From Defluviitaleaceae bacterium (GTDB lineage: Bacteria > Bacillota > Clostridia > Lachnospirales > WQUN01), in contig WQSG01000011.1 in assembly GCA_009788055.1 (NCBI GenBank), forward strand, positions 1-63,214: a DNA stretch of 63,214 nt, written 5' to 3'. The notes beneath the pieces were generated by a model that saw only the letters and a program-made list of their open reading frames with translations, was not told where the DNA came from and ran no database searches. Within the stretch, counting starts at the first letter, position 1, and each line of letters begins with the position of its first letter. The position numbers were made by a program, and so were the translations under genes. Shown here one piece after another: positions 34,500 to 43,800 of this stretch.

Positions 34500-35335
34500 C
34501 CCGCGCCAAACAACATCACAAACCAGAAAGTTACAAAACGGAAAAGCACTGTGATAACCGCCGCGCTTGCCACTGCAACGCCCGTTGCCGCAAGCAAGCC
34601 CGTCATTGTGGCTTCAAAACCGCCCAGCCCGCCGGGGAAAATAGGAAGCATTGCAACCATGTACGCGGCAAATGTAATGGCGGCGGCGTTAAAAAAACTT
34701 ACATCTGTTGCGAATTGCAATACCAAAATATACATCTTGGCGGGGTACAGCAACCAAATACACAGCGACAACAAGAACAGCGGCACGAAAAGCCTTTTGT
34801 TGCCGCGAATATTCTCCACCTGTTCGCACAGTGTTATCAGAAAATTCCACCGCACATAATTTTTTATCCTGTGCGGCACGAAAAACACACACAGGAAAAT
34901 AATCAAAAAGGGGATAAAAACCCACCAACCCACCGCAAAACCCATCACCAAAAACAACGCGCCCATACTGAATAATTTTTGCACCGCAACAATCGCGGCG
35001 GCTTGCTCTGTCGTACACGCACCCTCGCGTTTAAGCTGGACGGCGCGGGTTACTTCGCCGCCTATCTTCACCCCGGGCGTAATAGAATCCACCACCGCAC
35101 CCTTGCAATTTACATAAAACATCGCCCAAAACGAAACCCGTATTCCTACAGCCTTCGCAATTTCGTACCACTGCCAATTAATCAAAAACTGCGTAGCAAT
35201 TTGCAACGCAAAAAGCAACGTCGCAACCCACACGGGAATCTGCGCCACGCCATACAAAAGCCCTTCCGCATCCAACTGCGAAAGAGCGATTAGCATAAGC
35301 GTTACAATTACTGCAATCAATATCTTTTTCTTCAT
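34451..35335 (-). CDS. LPG-synthase-TM/UPF0104 flippase-like membrane protein
   Basis: 294 aa; start at 35335 just after the upstream stop (35350 is an alternative start). About 7-8 TM helices. Diagnostic stretches of the lysylphosphatidylglycerol synthase TM region/AglD-like family: FYVNCKGAVVDSITPGVKIGGE at about 73-94 (conserved PGxxGGE), AVQLKREG, and PIFPGGLGGFEA at about 233-244. Members flip or transfer lipid-linked molecules; no soluble LPG synthase domain is present, so it is not MprF. Last gene of a minus-strand unit; its 3' end overlaps the methyltransferase gene by 49 nt. Confidence 0.8.
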   Translation of the reverse strand: MKKKILIAVIVTLMLIALSQLDAEGLLYGVAQIPVWVATLLFALQIATQFLINWQWYEIAKAVGIRVSFWAMFYVNCKGAVVDSITPGVKIGGEVTRAVQLKREGACTTEQAAAIVAVQKLFSMGALFLVMGFAVGWWVFIPFLIIFLCVFFVPHRIKNYVRWNFLITLCEQVENIRGNKRLFVPLFLLSLCIWLLYPAKMYILVLQFATDVSFFNAAAITFAAYMVAMLPIFPGGLGGFEATMTGLLAATGVAVASAAVITVLFRFVTFWFVMLFGAGYIALYKKVLPTLRDL

Positions 35336-35337
35336 TG

Positions 35338-35853
35338 TTAAGCCGTCCAACTTCTTGTGGCATTTATTTCTTCAAGGTGTTGGCGCATAAGTTCAACCTG
35401 TGATGGTCTATCATCCAATTCAAATATAGCTCGGCTTTCACGCCTTTGCTCACGCAAGTCGGGACTGCGTGTTATCGTCCATCCGCTTGATGTACCATCT
35501 GCATGGATTATTGTTCCTGACGCATATACGGTAATTCCACGCGATTCGAGCCCTCGTATAGAAGAGGACTGCATTTCGTGGATATCCAGTGACAAGGCCT
35601 TCAATCTTACCATTTCTTCGGGGTCGTTTGCGGCTTTGCGCAGCATTGCGGGGTGAATACCAAGATTGCTTTGCCCGCTGCCGTTAAAGGCTTGTGTATT
35701 TGCAGATACGCCCGTACCCGGTATTAGCTGTTGTATGGCAGACAAAACGCCGACGGCGTTAAGGTTGCCGCCCTGCATATTTGCAACGCTCGCTCTTGCC
35801 CGTTGATAAGAACTTTGTGTAACAACAGTTCCCATAATATTTGCAACACTCAT
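35338..35853 (-). CDS. Uncharacterised protein, possibly DUF6033-like
   Basis: 171 aa; start at 35853 with AGGGGG upstream. No signal peptide or TM. Gly/Asn/Ser-rich N-terminal third (MSVANIMGTVVTQSS), then LGIHPAMLRKAANDPEEMV and TVYASGTIIHADGTSSGWTI, and a charged helical C-terminus. The HPxML-x6-DPE pattern recalls clostridial DUF6033 proteins, but the match is from memory and uncertain. Follows the 125-aa gene by 20 nt; probably one operon with it. Confidence 0.6.
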   Translation of the reverse strand: MSVANIMGTVVTQSSYQRARASVANMQGGNLNAVGVLSAIQQLIPGTGVSANTQAFNGSGQSNLGIHPAMLRKAANDPEEMVRLKALSLDIHEMQSSSIRGLESRGITVYASGTIIHADGTSSGWTITRSPDLREQRRESRAIFELDDRPSQVELMRQHLEEINATRSWTA

Positions 35854-35873
35854 ATTTAGTCCCCCTTCAGACA

Positions 35874-36251
35874 TTATACCGTAATATCAATACGACTTTG
35901 ACGGTTAGCGGCAGAAGAACCATCGCCGACAGATTGAGTTTCTTGGCTGTTTTCTTCGCATGAATCCTCGGAGTTGTCGTACTCTGCCCGATTGTCCGCA
36001 GTGATATCATTGATGTTGCGCATTGCATTGCCCAACTGTTCAAAAGTACCAAATTCCATTTCTTTGCCTTCGGCTTGCAGTCGTTGGCCTTCTTCAATCA
36101 TGTCTTGGTTGCCGTCTGTCAGGCCTTGCCGCACACGAATCCGCCCCGCCAAATATCTTTGGTTTGCAAGCCCCTGATTTTGTTCGGCTAACCTAATGCT
36201 GTTTTGGGCACTGATAACGCCCATCATTAAACCTTGGCTTATTCCCGTCAT
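35874..36251 (-). CDS. Uncharacterised helical protein, 125 aa
   Basis: GGGAGA ribosome site. N-terminal ISQGLMMGVISAQNSIRLAEQ and further Gln/Asn-rich helix-forming sequence to about 85, then an acidic, low-complexity C-terminus (EDSCEENSQETQS). No signal peptide, no TM. I do not recognise the family. The composition (helical, Gln/Asn-rich, no Sec signal) is reminiscent of small secreted or flagellar-type substrates, but nothing proves this. Upstream of the 171-aa gene in the same unit. Confidence 0.6.
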   Translation of the reverse strand: MTGISQGLMMGVISAQNSIRLAEQNQGLANQRYLAGRIRVRQGLTDGNQDMIEEGQRLQAEGKEMEFGTFEQLGNAMRNINDITADNRAEYDNSEDSCEENSQETQSVGDGSSAANRQSRIDITV

Positions 36252-36330
36252 AATTCTCCCTCTTTCCGCATAACCGCTGTATTTTTTGCCCTATACTATA
36301 TACAACGATTAAGGGTGGGTTGAGGTAACA

Positions 36331-37035
36331 TCATTTAATCGTTATGCCTTCGGCAATTTTTATAAGTTCGTCTGCGTCAAGCCATGCGGCAACAGATATG
36401 AAATGTCTGCCGTAACTCCATGAAATGGTGTTATGCGTTGGCGATATAAACAAATACGCAATCTGTCCGTTAAGCGAGATAATTGTGAACTCGCTGTATT
36501 CCGGCATGGGAGTGTACATGGAAACGGAACTTGAACAGTCAGACACAATAAGATGACCAATCATGATGCCCCTGCGGGTATCACTTTTGAACATATAATA
36601 GTAATATCCTTCTGCAAGTTCTCCTTGGGTGTAGAATACAAAATCATCGGGGATATAATTTATAACCAGCTCGCCGACTTTCAAATCTGCGGCATACCCA
36701 AGACGGAAATTAATTTGTACATAATCGTCACCCATGTTGATAATGCGGCTTAGTATAAATGTGCGTGACGCTTCAACGCTTAATAATAAACCGCCCGCAA
36801 GCACAATAAACACACAAAAACCCGCAACCAGTTTTGATGTGGTGCGTATGGCCTTTTTGATTTTGCCGCGCCTTGCCGCCTTATTGATTTCACCGTACAC
36901 CCTCTTGTTTAATGCTTCGGACGGGGGGTACATTTCGTTGAGTTCCTCAAGGCTTGGCATGGAATCCATTTCCTCTTGCCATGCCTCTTCTGCGGCAACT
37001 TTTACGATTGCATTAAACAATTTTTCATTTTCCAT
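36331..37035 (-). CDS. Anti-sigma-factor-like membrane protein with DUF4367
   Basis: 234 aa; start at 37035 with AGGTGG 5 nt upstream, overlapping the sigma gene by 11 nt. Cytoplasmic N-terminal about 60 residues (anti-sigma-like, acidic), one TM at about 69-90 (LVAGFCVFIVLAGGLLL), and an extracytoplasmic DUF4367 domain (INYIPDDFVFYTQGE, ISWSYGRHFISVAAW). Membrane-spanning anti-sigma proteins with DUF4367 commonly pair with ECF sigma factors; expected to hold the upstream sigma inactive until an envelope signal. Confidence 0.85.
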   Translation of the reverse strand: MENEKLFNAIVKVAAEEAWQEEMDSMPSLEELNEMYPPSEALNKRVYGEINKAARRGKIKKAIRTTSKLVAGFCVFIVLAGGLLLSVEASRTFILSRIINMGDDYVQINFRLGYAADLKVGELVINYIPDDFVFYTQGELAEGYYYYMFKSDTRRGIMIGHLIVSDCSSSVSMYTPMPEYSEFTIISLNGQIAYLFISPTHNTISWSYGRHFISVAAWLDADELIKIAEGITIK

Positions 37036-37573
37036 TTTCGCCACCTGTCAATGCTTCGCGCATTGCCTTTTTTGCTCTCGTTAATCTCATTTTGGACGCC
37101 GCATTGCTAATCCCTAAAATTTCTGCAATTTCTTCATGGTTGCGCTCACATATAAGATTTAGGTATGCAACATTTCTTAGGCTGTCGGGCAGGGCTTTGA
37201 TTGCTTCCTTTATTGTTTCGTAACCCTCTTTTGCAATTAGTTGGTCTAACATGACGTCATCGTTGTCGGGTATGGCAGAGAGAATGTCCTCCGTATCATC
37301 TGCTGTATTGTACTTCATCTTTTTTAACATATCCCAAGATGTGGTCTTTATAATATTAACGATATATAGCTGCTGTTGGTAACAATTCATCTCAAAAATC
37401 TTTTTACGGTGACGTATCAGCTTTATTACAGAATCGGATAAAACATCTTCTGCAAGGGTTTTGTCCTTTACTATCTTAATGGCTATGTGAAACATTAAGC
37501 CGCGATATTTTTTGTAGAGGTCTTCGAGTTTGACCCGTTCCTCGTTGCTGTCTATTATTTCTATCCGATTCAT
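37025..37573 (-). CDS. ECF-type RNA polymerase sigma factor
   Basis: 182 aa; AAGGAGG ribosome site. Sigma region 2 at about 18-85 (LYKKYRGLMFHIAIKIVKD, LAEDVLSDSVIKLI) and region 4 at about 125-175 (ALPDSLRNVAYLNLICE, HEEIAEILGISNAASKMRL, RAKKAM). Two-domain ECF organisation, co-translated with its DUF4367 anti-sigma. Regulon unknown; autoregulation is usual for this class but no ECF promoter was identified with confidence. Confidence 0.92.
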   Translation of the reverse strand: MNRIEIIDSNEERVKLEDLYKKYRGLMFHIAIKIVKDKTLAEDVLSDSVIKLIRHRKKIFEMNCYQQQLYIVNIIKTTSWDMLKKMKYNTADDTEDILSAIPDNDDVMLDQLIAKEGYETIKEAIKALPDSLRNVAYLNLICERNHEEIAEILGISNAASKMRLTRAKKAMREALTGGENGK

Positions 37574-37906
37574 AGCAATACGCCTCCTTTCAGGTGAACT
37601 ATAATCGGTTTACTTTCATTTTACAACTCACTTACAAGAATATGCTTTTCACCTTTGCTCGTCCCTGATATATTCTAGTCACAGTAAATATTTCGAGCAG
37701 GGGTTTTTATGACACCTACAAAAAAGATTGTTCGTTCTTATGATATAGCATTGCACCACTTACTCTGTCCACCCCCCCACCCTTTTTTCAAAGCCCCCGC
37801 GCATTCGCGTAGGGTCTTTTTTTGTCCGTTTGTGGCACCGCTGTCCCCCTTTACAAGCCCCGTCGTTGCGGTATAATGTACGCATTACATACAGGAGGTG
37901 AACCGT
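37574..37906. other. Intergenic region between divergent operons
   Basis: 333 bp between the sigma gene and the permease operon. It holds a good promoter for the permeases (listed separately) and an ATG at 37709 with AGGGG upstream opening a 55-codon frame that dissolves into Pro/Phe-rich, C-run sequence (rejected as a gene). Nothing else recognised. Confidence 0.6.
37850..37877 (+). promoter_or_regulatory. Promoter of the ABC permease pair
   Basis: TTTACA (37850-37855), 16-bp spacer, TATAAT (37872-37877), about 30 nt before the permease ATG; AGGAGGT lies between. No obvious operator, although GTACGC and ATTACAT flank the start region. Confidence 0.6.
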
Positions 37907-39823
37907 ATGAAAAAGAAGCCCCGTCTTTCCAGAAGGGTAAGCTACGCAAAGTACGGATATATTTTTTCCCTGCCTTTTGTGCTGGCGTTTTTGATTTTTC
38001 AATTGTACCCGTTAGTTTTTACAACGGCGATTGGTTTCACGAATATGCAGGGTTCTGTGATGCTTGGTTCGGGTTTGAACGAGGCAACATTTACGTGGAA
38101 CACAGTTGTGGACGGCGGAAGCGAATTGCAAATTCACGGCGACATTTACCCGCCGAACGCAAGCAACAGAAACATTACGTGGGAGGTAATCCCCGGCACG
38201 GGCGACGCTGTTATCAACGAGAACGGTTTGCTTACGGCTATTGACAATGGGTCTGTAACGGTTCGGGCAACGTCGGATTATGACCCGGAAATATATGGCG
38301 AAGTCGAACTGAATATCATAGGGCATATCGAGCCGGTGCAGGCGGTTAATTTAACAAGCCCCGCAACGGCAATCACATCGGTTGGCGGAACTCTGCGCCT
38401 TACTGCGGAATTTTCGCCCGCAGACGCAACCACCCAAAAAGTAATTTGGGAAGTCTTGCCCGACACGGGAAATGCGTTTGTAAATGCCACGGGGTTGGTT
38501 ACGGCAATTGAAGACGGAACGGTAACAATCCGCGCAACGGCGATAGACGGCACGGAATCCTATGCCGAAATGGAAATAACCATAAGCGGACAAACCACGG
38601 CGGACGGTATTTTGCCCTTTGTTCCCGTGACGGGAATAACACTTTACGGCGACGCGGACGAAATAACCGCAAACGGCGGCACATTGCAGATGTATATGGA
38701 AGTGTACCCAACCAACGCAGGACGTTTCAGCGGCACGGGCGAAGACATACGGCACACGCCGCCCGCCGTGCGCTGGGAAGTGATAAAAGGCACGGGTGAC
38801 GCAAGAATAGGTGCGCACGGATATCTCACCGCCATCACAGACGGCACAATTACAGTCCGCGCCACCGCCACAGACGGCTCTAATGTTTTTGGCGAAAAAG
38901 AAATAACCATCAGCGGGCAGGAAACGCAGTCCGTTCCCGTTACCGCGCTAAATGTTTTCGGCGCGAACGACACCACCGTCATAAGCATAGAAGGGCGCAC
39001 GCTAAGCCCCTTCCACCACTTCCAAGATATTTTATCGTCGCCGCTTTTCCGCACGGCGTTGCAAAATACGATTTTCATTTGGCTGTTAAACTTCATTCCG
39101 CAAATGGTTCTCGCGCTCGCGCTTGCGGCGTGGTTCACCAATACCATGATGAAACTGAAAGGCGTCGGCTTTTTCAAAATCATGTTTTATATGCCGAATA
39201 TTATCACGGCGGCAAGTATCGCGCTGTTGTTTAGTACGCTGTTTGGGCATCCAATCGGGCCTGTGAATGACTTTCTTGTGCGGTTCGGATTTACCGAAGG
39301 CTCTGTAAATATTTTGAACAATATGTTTGCAGAACCCTTCGGCTTCAGAATTTTCTACGCACAGTTAATCGTGGCGTTTATCCAATTTTGGATGTGGTAC
39401 GGCGTTACCATGATAATTCTGGTTGCGGGAATCATGGGCATAAGCCCAACCCTTTTCGAGGCCGCCGCAATAGACGGCGCGACCCATACCAAGGCGTTTT
39501 TCCATGTAACACTGCCCGCCCTGCGAACCATTGTGCTGTATGTACTTGTTACCAGCTTTGTGGGCGGTATGCAGATGTTCGACATCCCGCGATTATTTAA
39601 CAACGGCTTGCCGCAAAACTCTACGCTTACCACATCGCTTTTCATCTTCCAGCAAGCTTTCGAGGGTGCGCAACGCTTTAACCGCGCCGCCGCCGCCAGC
39701 ATGATAATGTTTGTAATCATCTGCGTTTTCTCAAGCGTTTTGTTCTATATAATGCGCGACAAAGACGCGGGCAAGCAACGCCGCGAACTTAAAGCGCGTG
39801 AAAAAGCAAGGAGGGCGGGCTGA
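37907..39823 (+). CDS. Sugar-type ABC permease (MalF-like) with three Ig-like BIG2 domains
   Basis: 638 aa, about twice the normal 290-320. Start at 37907 with AGGAGGT at 7 nt. TM1 at about 16-40 as in MalF/UgpA-type permeases; then about 300 extra residues holding three tandem bacterial Ig-like (BIG2) domains at about 70-138, 145-228 and 240-338 (recurrent ITWEVIPGTGDA, GLLTAIDNGSVTVRATS, ISGQ pattern). The permease resumes at about 365 (FQDILSSPLFRTALQNT) and continues with five TMs and the EAA loop EAAAIDGATHTKAFFHVTLP. The Ig domains fall in the first extracytoplasmic loop. Partner of the next gene (1-nt overlap); no ATPase or binding protein is in the window, so these are encoded elsewhere. 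Confidence 0.9.
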   Translation: MKKKPRLSRRVSYAKYGYIFSLPFVLAFLIFQLYPLVFTTAIGFTNMQGSVMLGSGLNEATFTWNTVVDGGSELQIHGDIYPPNASNRNITWEVIPGTGDAVINENGLLTAIDNGSVTVRATSDYDPEIYGEVELNIIGHIEPVQAVNLTSPATAITSVGGTLRLTAEFSPADATTQKVIWEVLPDTGNAFVNATGLVTAIEDGTVTIRATAIDGTESYAEMEITISGQTTADGILPFVPVTGITLYGDADEITANGGTLQMYMEVYPTNAGRFSGTGEDIRHTPPAVRWEVIKGTGDARIGAHGYLTAITDGTITVRATATDGSNVFGEKEITISGQETQSVPVTALNVFGANDTTVISIEGRTLSPFHHFQDILSSPLFRTALQNTIFIWLLNFIPQMVLALALAAWFTNTMMKLKGVGFFKIMFYMPNIITAASIALLFSTLFGHPIGPVNDFLVRFGFTEGSVNILNNMFAEPFGFRIFYAQLIVAFIQFWMWYGVTMIILVAGIMGISPTLFEAAAIDGATHTKAFFHVTLPALRTIVLYVLVTSFVGGMQMFDIPRLFNNGLPQNSTLTTSLFIFQQAFEGAQRFNRAAAASMIMFVIICVFSSVLFYIMRDKDAGKQRRELKAREKARRAG

Positions 39824-40752
39824 TGAATATAGGATTAAAAATTGCCAAGGGCTTTATATATGTGTTGTGTGTCACGCTCACAATTTTAAGTATTCTGCCC
39901 TTCCTGATAATGTTCGTTAACTCCACGAGAAGCACACCGCAAATACAACAAAACGCGCTTTCGTTTGCGCCAAGCACATTTTTGATGGACAACTACCGTC
40001 ACATGATGGGTTATGTTTCAATGCCCGTTTTGGACGAAAGCGGCAACCAAATTTTGGACCAAGACAACCGCCCGCTAATGCGCTACGAACGCGTAATAGA
40101 ACGCGCTTTCAACCCCTTTATCGGGTTTAGGAACTCGCTGATTGTTTCCATTGGCGTTACGCTTTTGGCAATCTATTTCTCGTCCCTCACCGCATACGCA
40201 AACGTGGCTTACGATTGGAAATTCAAGAAAGCCCTCTTCGTTTTCATCCTGTTTGTGATGATGATACCCGCGCAGGTTTCTGTAATCGGTTTCTTCCAAT
40301 TCGCCTTTCGCGTGGGGTGGGCAAACACCTTTTGGCCGCTTATTCTGCCGTCCATTGCGTCACCCACAATCGTATTTTTCATGCGCCAATATATGCTCGC
40401 GTCCCTCCCGCTGGACATTATCGAGGCCGCCCGCATAGACGGCGCAAAGGAATTCTTCACCTTCAACAGAATTATCATGCCGATATTAAAACCCGCAATC
40501 GCCACACAGGCCATTTTCGTTTTTGTTGGCAGCTGGAACAACCTGTTCCTGCCCTCCATCCTACTCACCGCCAACGAAATGCGCACCATGCCCGTAATGG
40601 TGCAACTACTGCGCGGCGACATCTACGATACCGTTCTTGGTGCGCAATATCTGGGCTTAGCAATGACCGTTCTGCCGCTGTTTATTGTGTATTTCATGCT
40701 GTCCAAATACATCATCGCAGGCGTGGCTATCGGTGGCGTGAAGGATGAGTAA
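39823..40752 (+). CDS. Sugar-type ABC permease (MalG-like)
   Basis: 309 aa. Six TMs (first at about 10-32) and EAA motif EAARIDGAKEFFTFNRIIMP, the site that docks the ATPase. Standard MalG/CUT1 length and topology except for a moderately long first loop (about 35-100, PVLDESGNQILDQDNRP). ATG overlaps the stop of the MalF-like gene by one base. The two together form the membrane channel for an oligosaccharide or related substrate; specificity unknown. Confidence 0.93.
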   Translation: MNIGLKIAKGFIYVLCVTLTILSILPFLIMFVNSTRSTPQIQQNALSFAPSTFLMDNYRHMMGYVSMPVLDESGNQILDQDNRPLMRYERVIERAFNPFIGFRNSLIVSIGVTLLAIYFSSLTAYANVAYDWKFKKALFVFILFVMMIPAQVSVIGFFQFAFRVGWANTFWPLILPSIASPTIVFFMRQYMLASLPLDIIEAARIDGAKEFFTFNRIIMPILKPAIATQAIFVFVGSWNNLFLPSILLTANEMRTMPVMVQLLRGDIYDTVLGAQYLGLAMTVLPLFIVYFMLSKYIIAGVAIGGVKDE

Positions 40753-40777
40753 TTCGCGATTGTAAATAGCGTTTTTA

Positions 40778-40827
40778 CAGCAAAAAAACGAGCATTGGCT
40801 TTCTCGCCGCTGCTCGTTTTTTTGCTG
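40778..40827. terminator. Bidirectional intrinsic terminator
   Basis: Perfect 17-bp stem: CAGCAAAAAAACGAGCA (40778-40794) and TGCTCGTTTTTTTGCTG (40811-40827), 16-nt loop, with A/T runs on both sides. Ends the permease operon and the convergent surface-protein gene. Confidence 0.9.
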
Positions 40828-40850
40828 ATATTTTGAAGCCGCTCCTTTGC

Positions 40851-43800
40851 TTAATCCAAGGGGTAGAACAATTCAGGGGAATAACTCAAGTATTCATCTT
40901 CCGCCGCCGCCGGAACAGTGTCGTAATCATATTCCGATAATGCGTCCTTGTGCCGGCGCAATATCTCTTGCCTGTATTCCATCACCGCATAAATGCAGTC
41001 ATCGTTGAACCCGGTGTTTAATCCGCGTGCCAATATTATATTCGTATTGTCGGGCGTGTTGCCGGTGACAATTGCGCCCGGGCTTATGCTTACGTTTGCA
41101 GGATTGCCGCCATTGGAATAAATCCCGCCGCCGGAATGAGTAGCGATATTATTGGTTATTGCCCCACCGGTCATGCTAAGCCCAAGCCCATTAGCCACTG
41201 TCCCTATAACCCACACACCTCCGCCGTATATGGTTGCTACATTGCCTGTGATTGTACCGCCGCTCATATTCATTCGACTATTGCCAAATATATCTACACC
41301 GCCGCCCAATGATGCGCGATTATTGCGAATTATACCACCATGCATATTGAACGTGGAGCCGTGAAGTGCCACCGCGCCACCAACAGCGGCGCGACAGTTC
41401 TCAATCACACTACCGTTACGCATCGTCAACGTGCCATCCCTAACGCTCACGCCACCTGACTCTGTATCTGCGCTTTCGCCACATAGCGTGATGTTATTAT
41501 CCAGTATCAAATTGCCACTTACTATAAAATGTCGCTGACTACGATTCCTTTGCGTCAACGTGCGCATGATGTTCAGATTGTTGCTTACAAGAGTTATATC
41601 TCTGCCTGATGGGATTGTAATTGTACCGCCAATTACTCCGGTTGGTGCAGAAAAATCAGCACCAATGCTAATCGTGCGTGACTCACCATAACCCACGGAG
41701 TTTATCTCGCGACGGAGGTCGTCCCAACTGGATATGGGCGGGGTTGGCTTTTCTGCAATGCCTACAACAAATGCGGCGTTGTCGAAACGGTTGCTAGAAG
41801 TCACAACAAATCTCCATTCGCCGGGTATTGGGTTTGAAACACTAATCCCTTGAGAGCCAAGGCTTACAACTGTCATGTTTGATGCATTAAACTCTGCAAA
41901 ACTTGTCGCATTTACCGGCTGTGACAATTCGACAATTAAATCCTCTAAATCCTCCGGGTTTATGATAATTGATTCAAGCCACGGCAAATGTGCGTCGTAT
42001 GCCCTGCGCTCTTCAAGGCTGATACAGCAGTGTGTTTTAACGTTTTCCTCCAAATTGAAGCTATCATCCAATCGTAAATCAAAGGATGTGGCAAATGCTT
42101 GCGGCAATACGTTTTCGCTAGGCGTCGCAATGCCAATTCCTTCATTTGTAAACACGCGCCCTAATGGGTCAACCAGTTGTATTGTAAACCTACCCATGGA
42201 AGGGTCTAACATCAGTCTGAAATCGTTTCCTATGGCTGGCGTGTGCGAAAAAACATTGGACGATTCTTGCGGCATTAAAGTGCCGAAAACAGCACCCTCA
42301 AAGCTGTAACCATAAGCCGCCGCAAGTGTATTCATATTGTCCACTATGCTGTTGTGGCTCAAACGTAACACCACATACCTAAGGAACTCGTCAATAGTGG
42401 CGGTTGCCTGTTCCGAGTTGTGGAAAGAGGTAAATAATACCCTTCCTTGCCCATATGGAAATGAGAACGCCACCGGATGACCATTGGCAGGATGTCGTAG
42501 GTATATTGTTGCATTACCGGGCACTCTTGTTGCAATTCGCGCCCACAGACCCACTACGCCCATGTGACTTGCGCCCCCTAACTGAGCGGCAAGCCCTGTA
42601 TTAACAATTTGTGCGTTAAAATCGTGACGGGTAATCAGGGCAAACCTTACATGATTAGTAAATGCTTGTGCCAGCATATCCGCAGACAGGTCTGATACAT
42701 ACAATACGCCACCTCTTGACACAAACTGCCTAACAGCTGCCGGCGCAGGGTGCGCGTTACAGGCTACAAAAATGATATCATAATTGCCGGAACGTGCCGC
42801 AAAATTTGCGACAGGAAGCACACTAAACGCAACGCCATTTCGTGCCAGCACAGTGCAAACTAAGTCATACCGACCGGAAACTACTGCAATGCGTGGCTGT
42901 GGCGCAGTTAGTGTCTCAAGGCTAATGTACCTTAATGTGTTAATAGCCCTCCCGTTTGATAGTGGTATATGAGTAACCGCTGTGCCGCTAAATGTTTCTG
43001 TGCCTATTTGCCGTGTTGCCGCAACTGCGGGATTTGAGGATGTGTTTGTTATAAAGTGGTATGTTCCGCTAATTCTTACGGTTCCGTCTGTGCCGTTTGA
43101 ACCTCTACCGATAGCAACTGCATTGCCGGAACTTGACGCTATGGCTTCAACCGAGCCACCATTTATTGTGATATTGCCACCATGTCCCAAAGTGCCACCG
43201 CCTATACCGGCACCATTGTTACCGCCGATTGCTGTGATGTCTCCACCATTTATTGTGATATTGACGCCTTCCCTTGACCCGCCGCCGTCGCCTATACCTG
43301 CACCGTGAACATTACCGATTGCTGTTATAATACCGCCGTTTATTGTTATATTGCCACCACTTGCGCTATCGCCGCCGCCTATTCCGGCACCATAAAGACC
43401 ACCTGTTGCGGTTATTACCCCACCGTTTATTGTAATATTACCCCCTTCTCCAAATGGTCCGGAGCCTATACCGGCACCAGCATTACTATGACCACCTGTT
43501 GCCGTTATAACTCCACCATTTATTATAATATTACCGCCATCTCCTTCGTATCCGCCACCTATGCCGGCAGCAAAAATGTAATTGCTTGCTACTATAATCC
43601 CGCCGTTTATGGTGATATTGCCGCCTGTCTGCATCTCGCCACCGCCAATTCCGGATTGCGCCCTACCACCTGTTGCGGTTAATCTACCTGCGTTATCGGC
43701 TGTTGATTGAGCAAAAATTGTAATGGTGTTGCCCTCGGAAACATTAATGCCTTGAGTTGCGTTTAAATGCGCGCCATTTGCCAAAATTAGATTAATATTA

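Noticed and set aside
37709-37876. 55-codon ORF with a ribosome-site-like AGGGG
   Set aside because: After about 18 plausible codons it becomes Pro/Phe-rich sequence over C and T runs and ends inside the -10 box of the permease promoter; no family resemblance.
43130-43700. Possible CRISPR-like or tandem DNA repeat
   Set aside because: The periodicity (about 75 bp) comes from in-frame 25-residue beta-helix repeats of a secreted protein with variable third positions; there are no spacers or Cas genes.
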